In this document: piece after piece, positions 63,815 through 64,000 of the stretch
Layout of the letters: every line of letters begins with the position of its first letter
Numbering within the stretch: the stretch's first letter is position 1
Assembly (NCBI GenBank): GCA_947561585.1
Contig: CANNZV010000511.1
Coordinates: forward strand, 202,770 to 266,769
Length of the DNA: 64,000 bases
Direction of reading: 5' to 3'
Origin: Caprella mutica
Lineage: Eukaryota; Arthropoda; Malacostraca; Amphipoda; Caprellidae
Made by a program: the position numbers and the translations under genes
The notes under the pieces: model-generated
Database searches by the model: none
What the model saw: the letters and a program-made list of their open reading frames with translations, nothing else
What the model was told of the DNA's origin: nothing

Positions 63815-64000
63815 GTTGTGAATCACTATTATTCATGTTTTTTTTCTATCAAAAAACCCGTAAATATATTTATTACTAGCCTATCTGTATGTGGTACCTC
63901 AATAGGTAAAATAACTCAAAGTTAAGGCAGAGTTTCAATAAATCTACCAAAAAATTTGGGTTTTATAATAAAAAAAACATGAATAGTAGTGATTCACAAC
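63815..64000. repeat. 30-bp inverted repeat at the window end
   Basis: GTTGTGAATCACTATTATTC at 63815 and on through a T run is the reverse complement, with one mismatch, of the last 30 bases (63971-64000). The loop is about 126 bp. It may be a MITE or a larger palindrome continuing past the edge. Confidence 0.6.

Overview
The window is animal (eukaryotic) nuclear DNA, most likely from an insect. It is AT-rich, holds almost no conventional genes, and has one intact Ty3/gypsy-type LTR retrotransposon, several short inverted-repeat transposons, and a candidate small gene with GT-AG introns. No rRNA, tRNA, CRISPR or operon-like structure was seen. The species cannot be named from the sequence.

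Layout. 1-1965: a 15-bp minisatellite arranged as a large inverted repeat, cut on its right arm by a ~1 kb MULE-like non-autonomous transposon. 1996-2768: 21-bp and 37-bp tandem arrays. 3044-4378: a foldback-like element whose inverted arms are themselves made of 21-bp repeats around a 20-bp repeat core. 4379-6000: AT-rich, no clear gene. 6001-25116 and 33646-47241: one ~33 kb array of a 51-bp satellite with visible higher-order repeats. 25117-33645: an 8.5 kb Ty3/gypsy element on the minus strand, inserted into the satellite. 47251-59046: AT-rich sequence with a candidate 66-aa three-exon gene (minus), a short TA-flanked MITE, two copies of a 120-bp-subrepeat element, a second MULE-like copy and a 22-bp array. 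59047-63628: 27-bp, 13-bp and ~15-bp arrays. 63815-64000: a 30-bp inverted repeat reaching the window edge.

The retrotransposon is the main functional unit. It has 515-bp LTRs that differ at only two bases, an intact gag (501 aa) and an intact pol (1846 aa). Gag and pol are linked by what looks like a complete -1 ribosomal frameshift signal: the heptamer TTTAAAC directly before the gag stop, a 7-nt spacer, then a perfect 8-bp stem. Pol has an unusual order: retropepsin, reverse transcriptase, RNase H, an OTU-like domain with its catalytic Cys replaced, a second retropepsin-like domain, integrase, and a long tail with a VHED repeat. This is the most interesting object in the window.

Many tandem units are multiples of three bases (15, 21, 27, 51), so the arrays hold long open frames on one or both strands. 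These are treated as arithmetic by-products, not genes.
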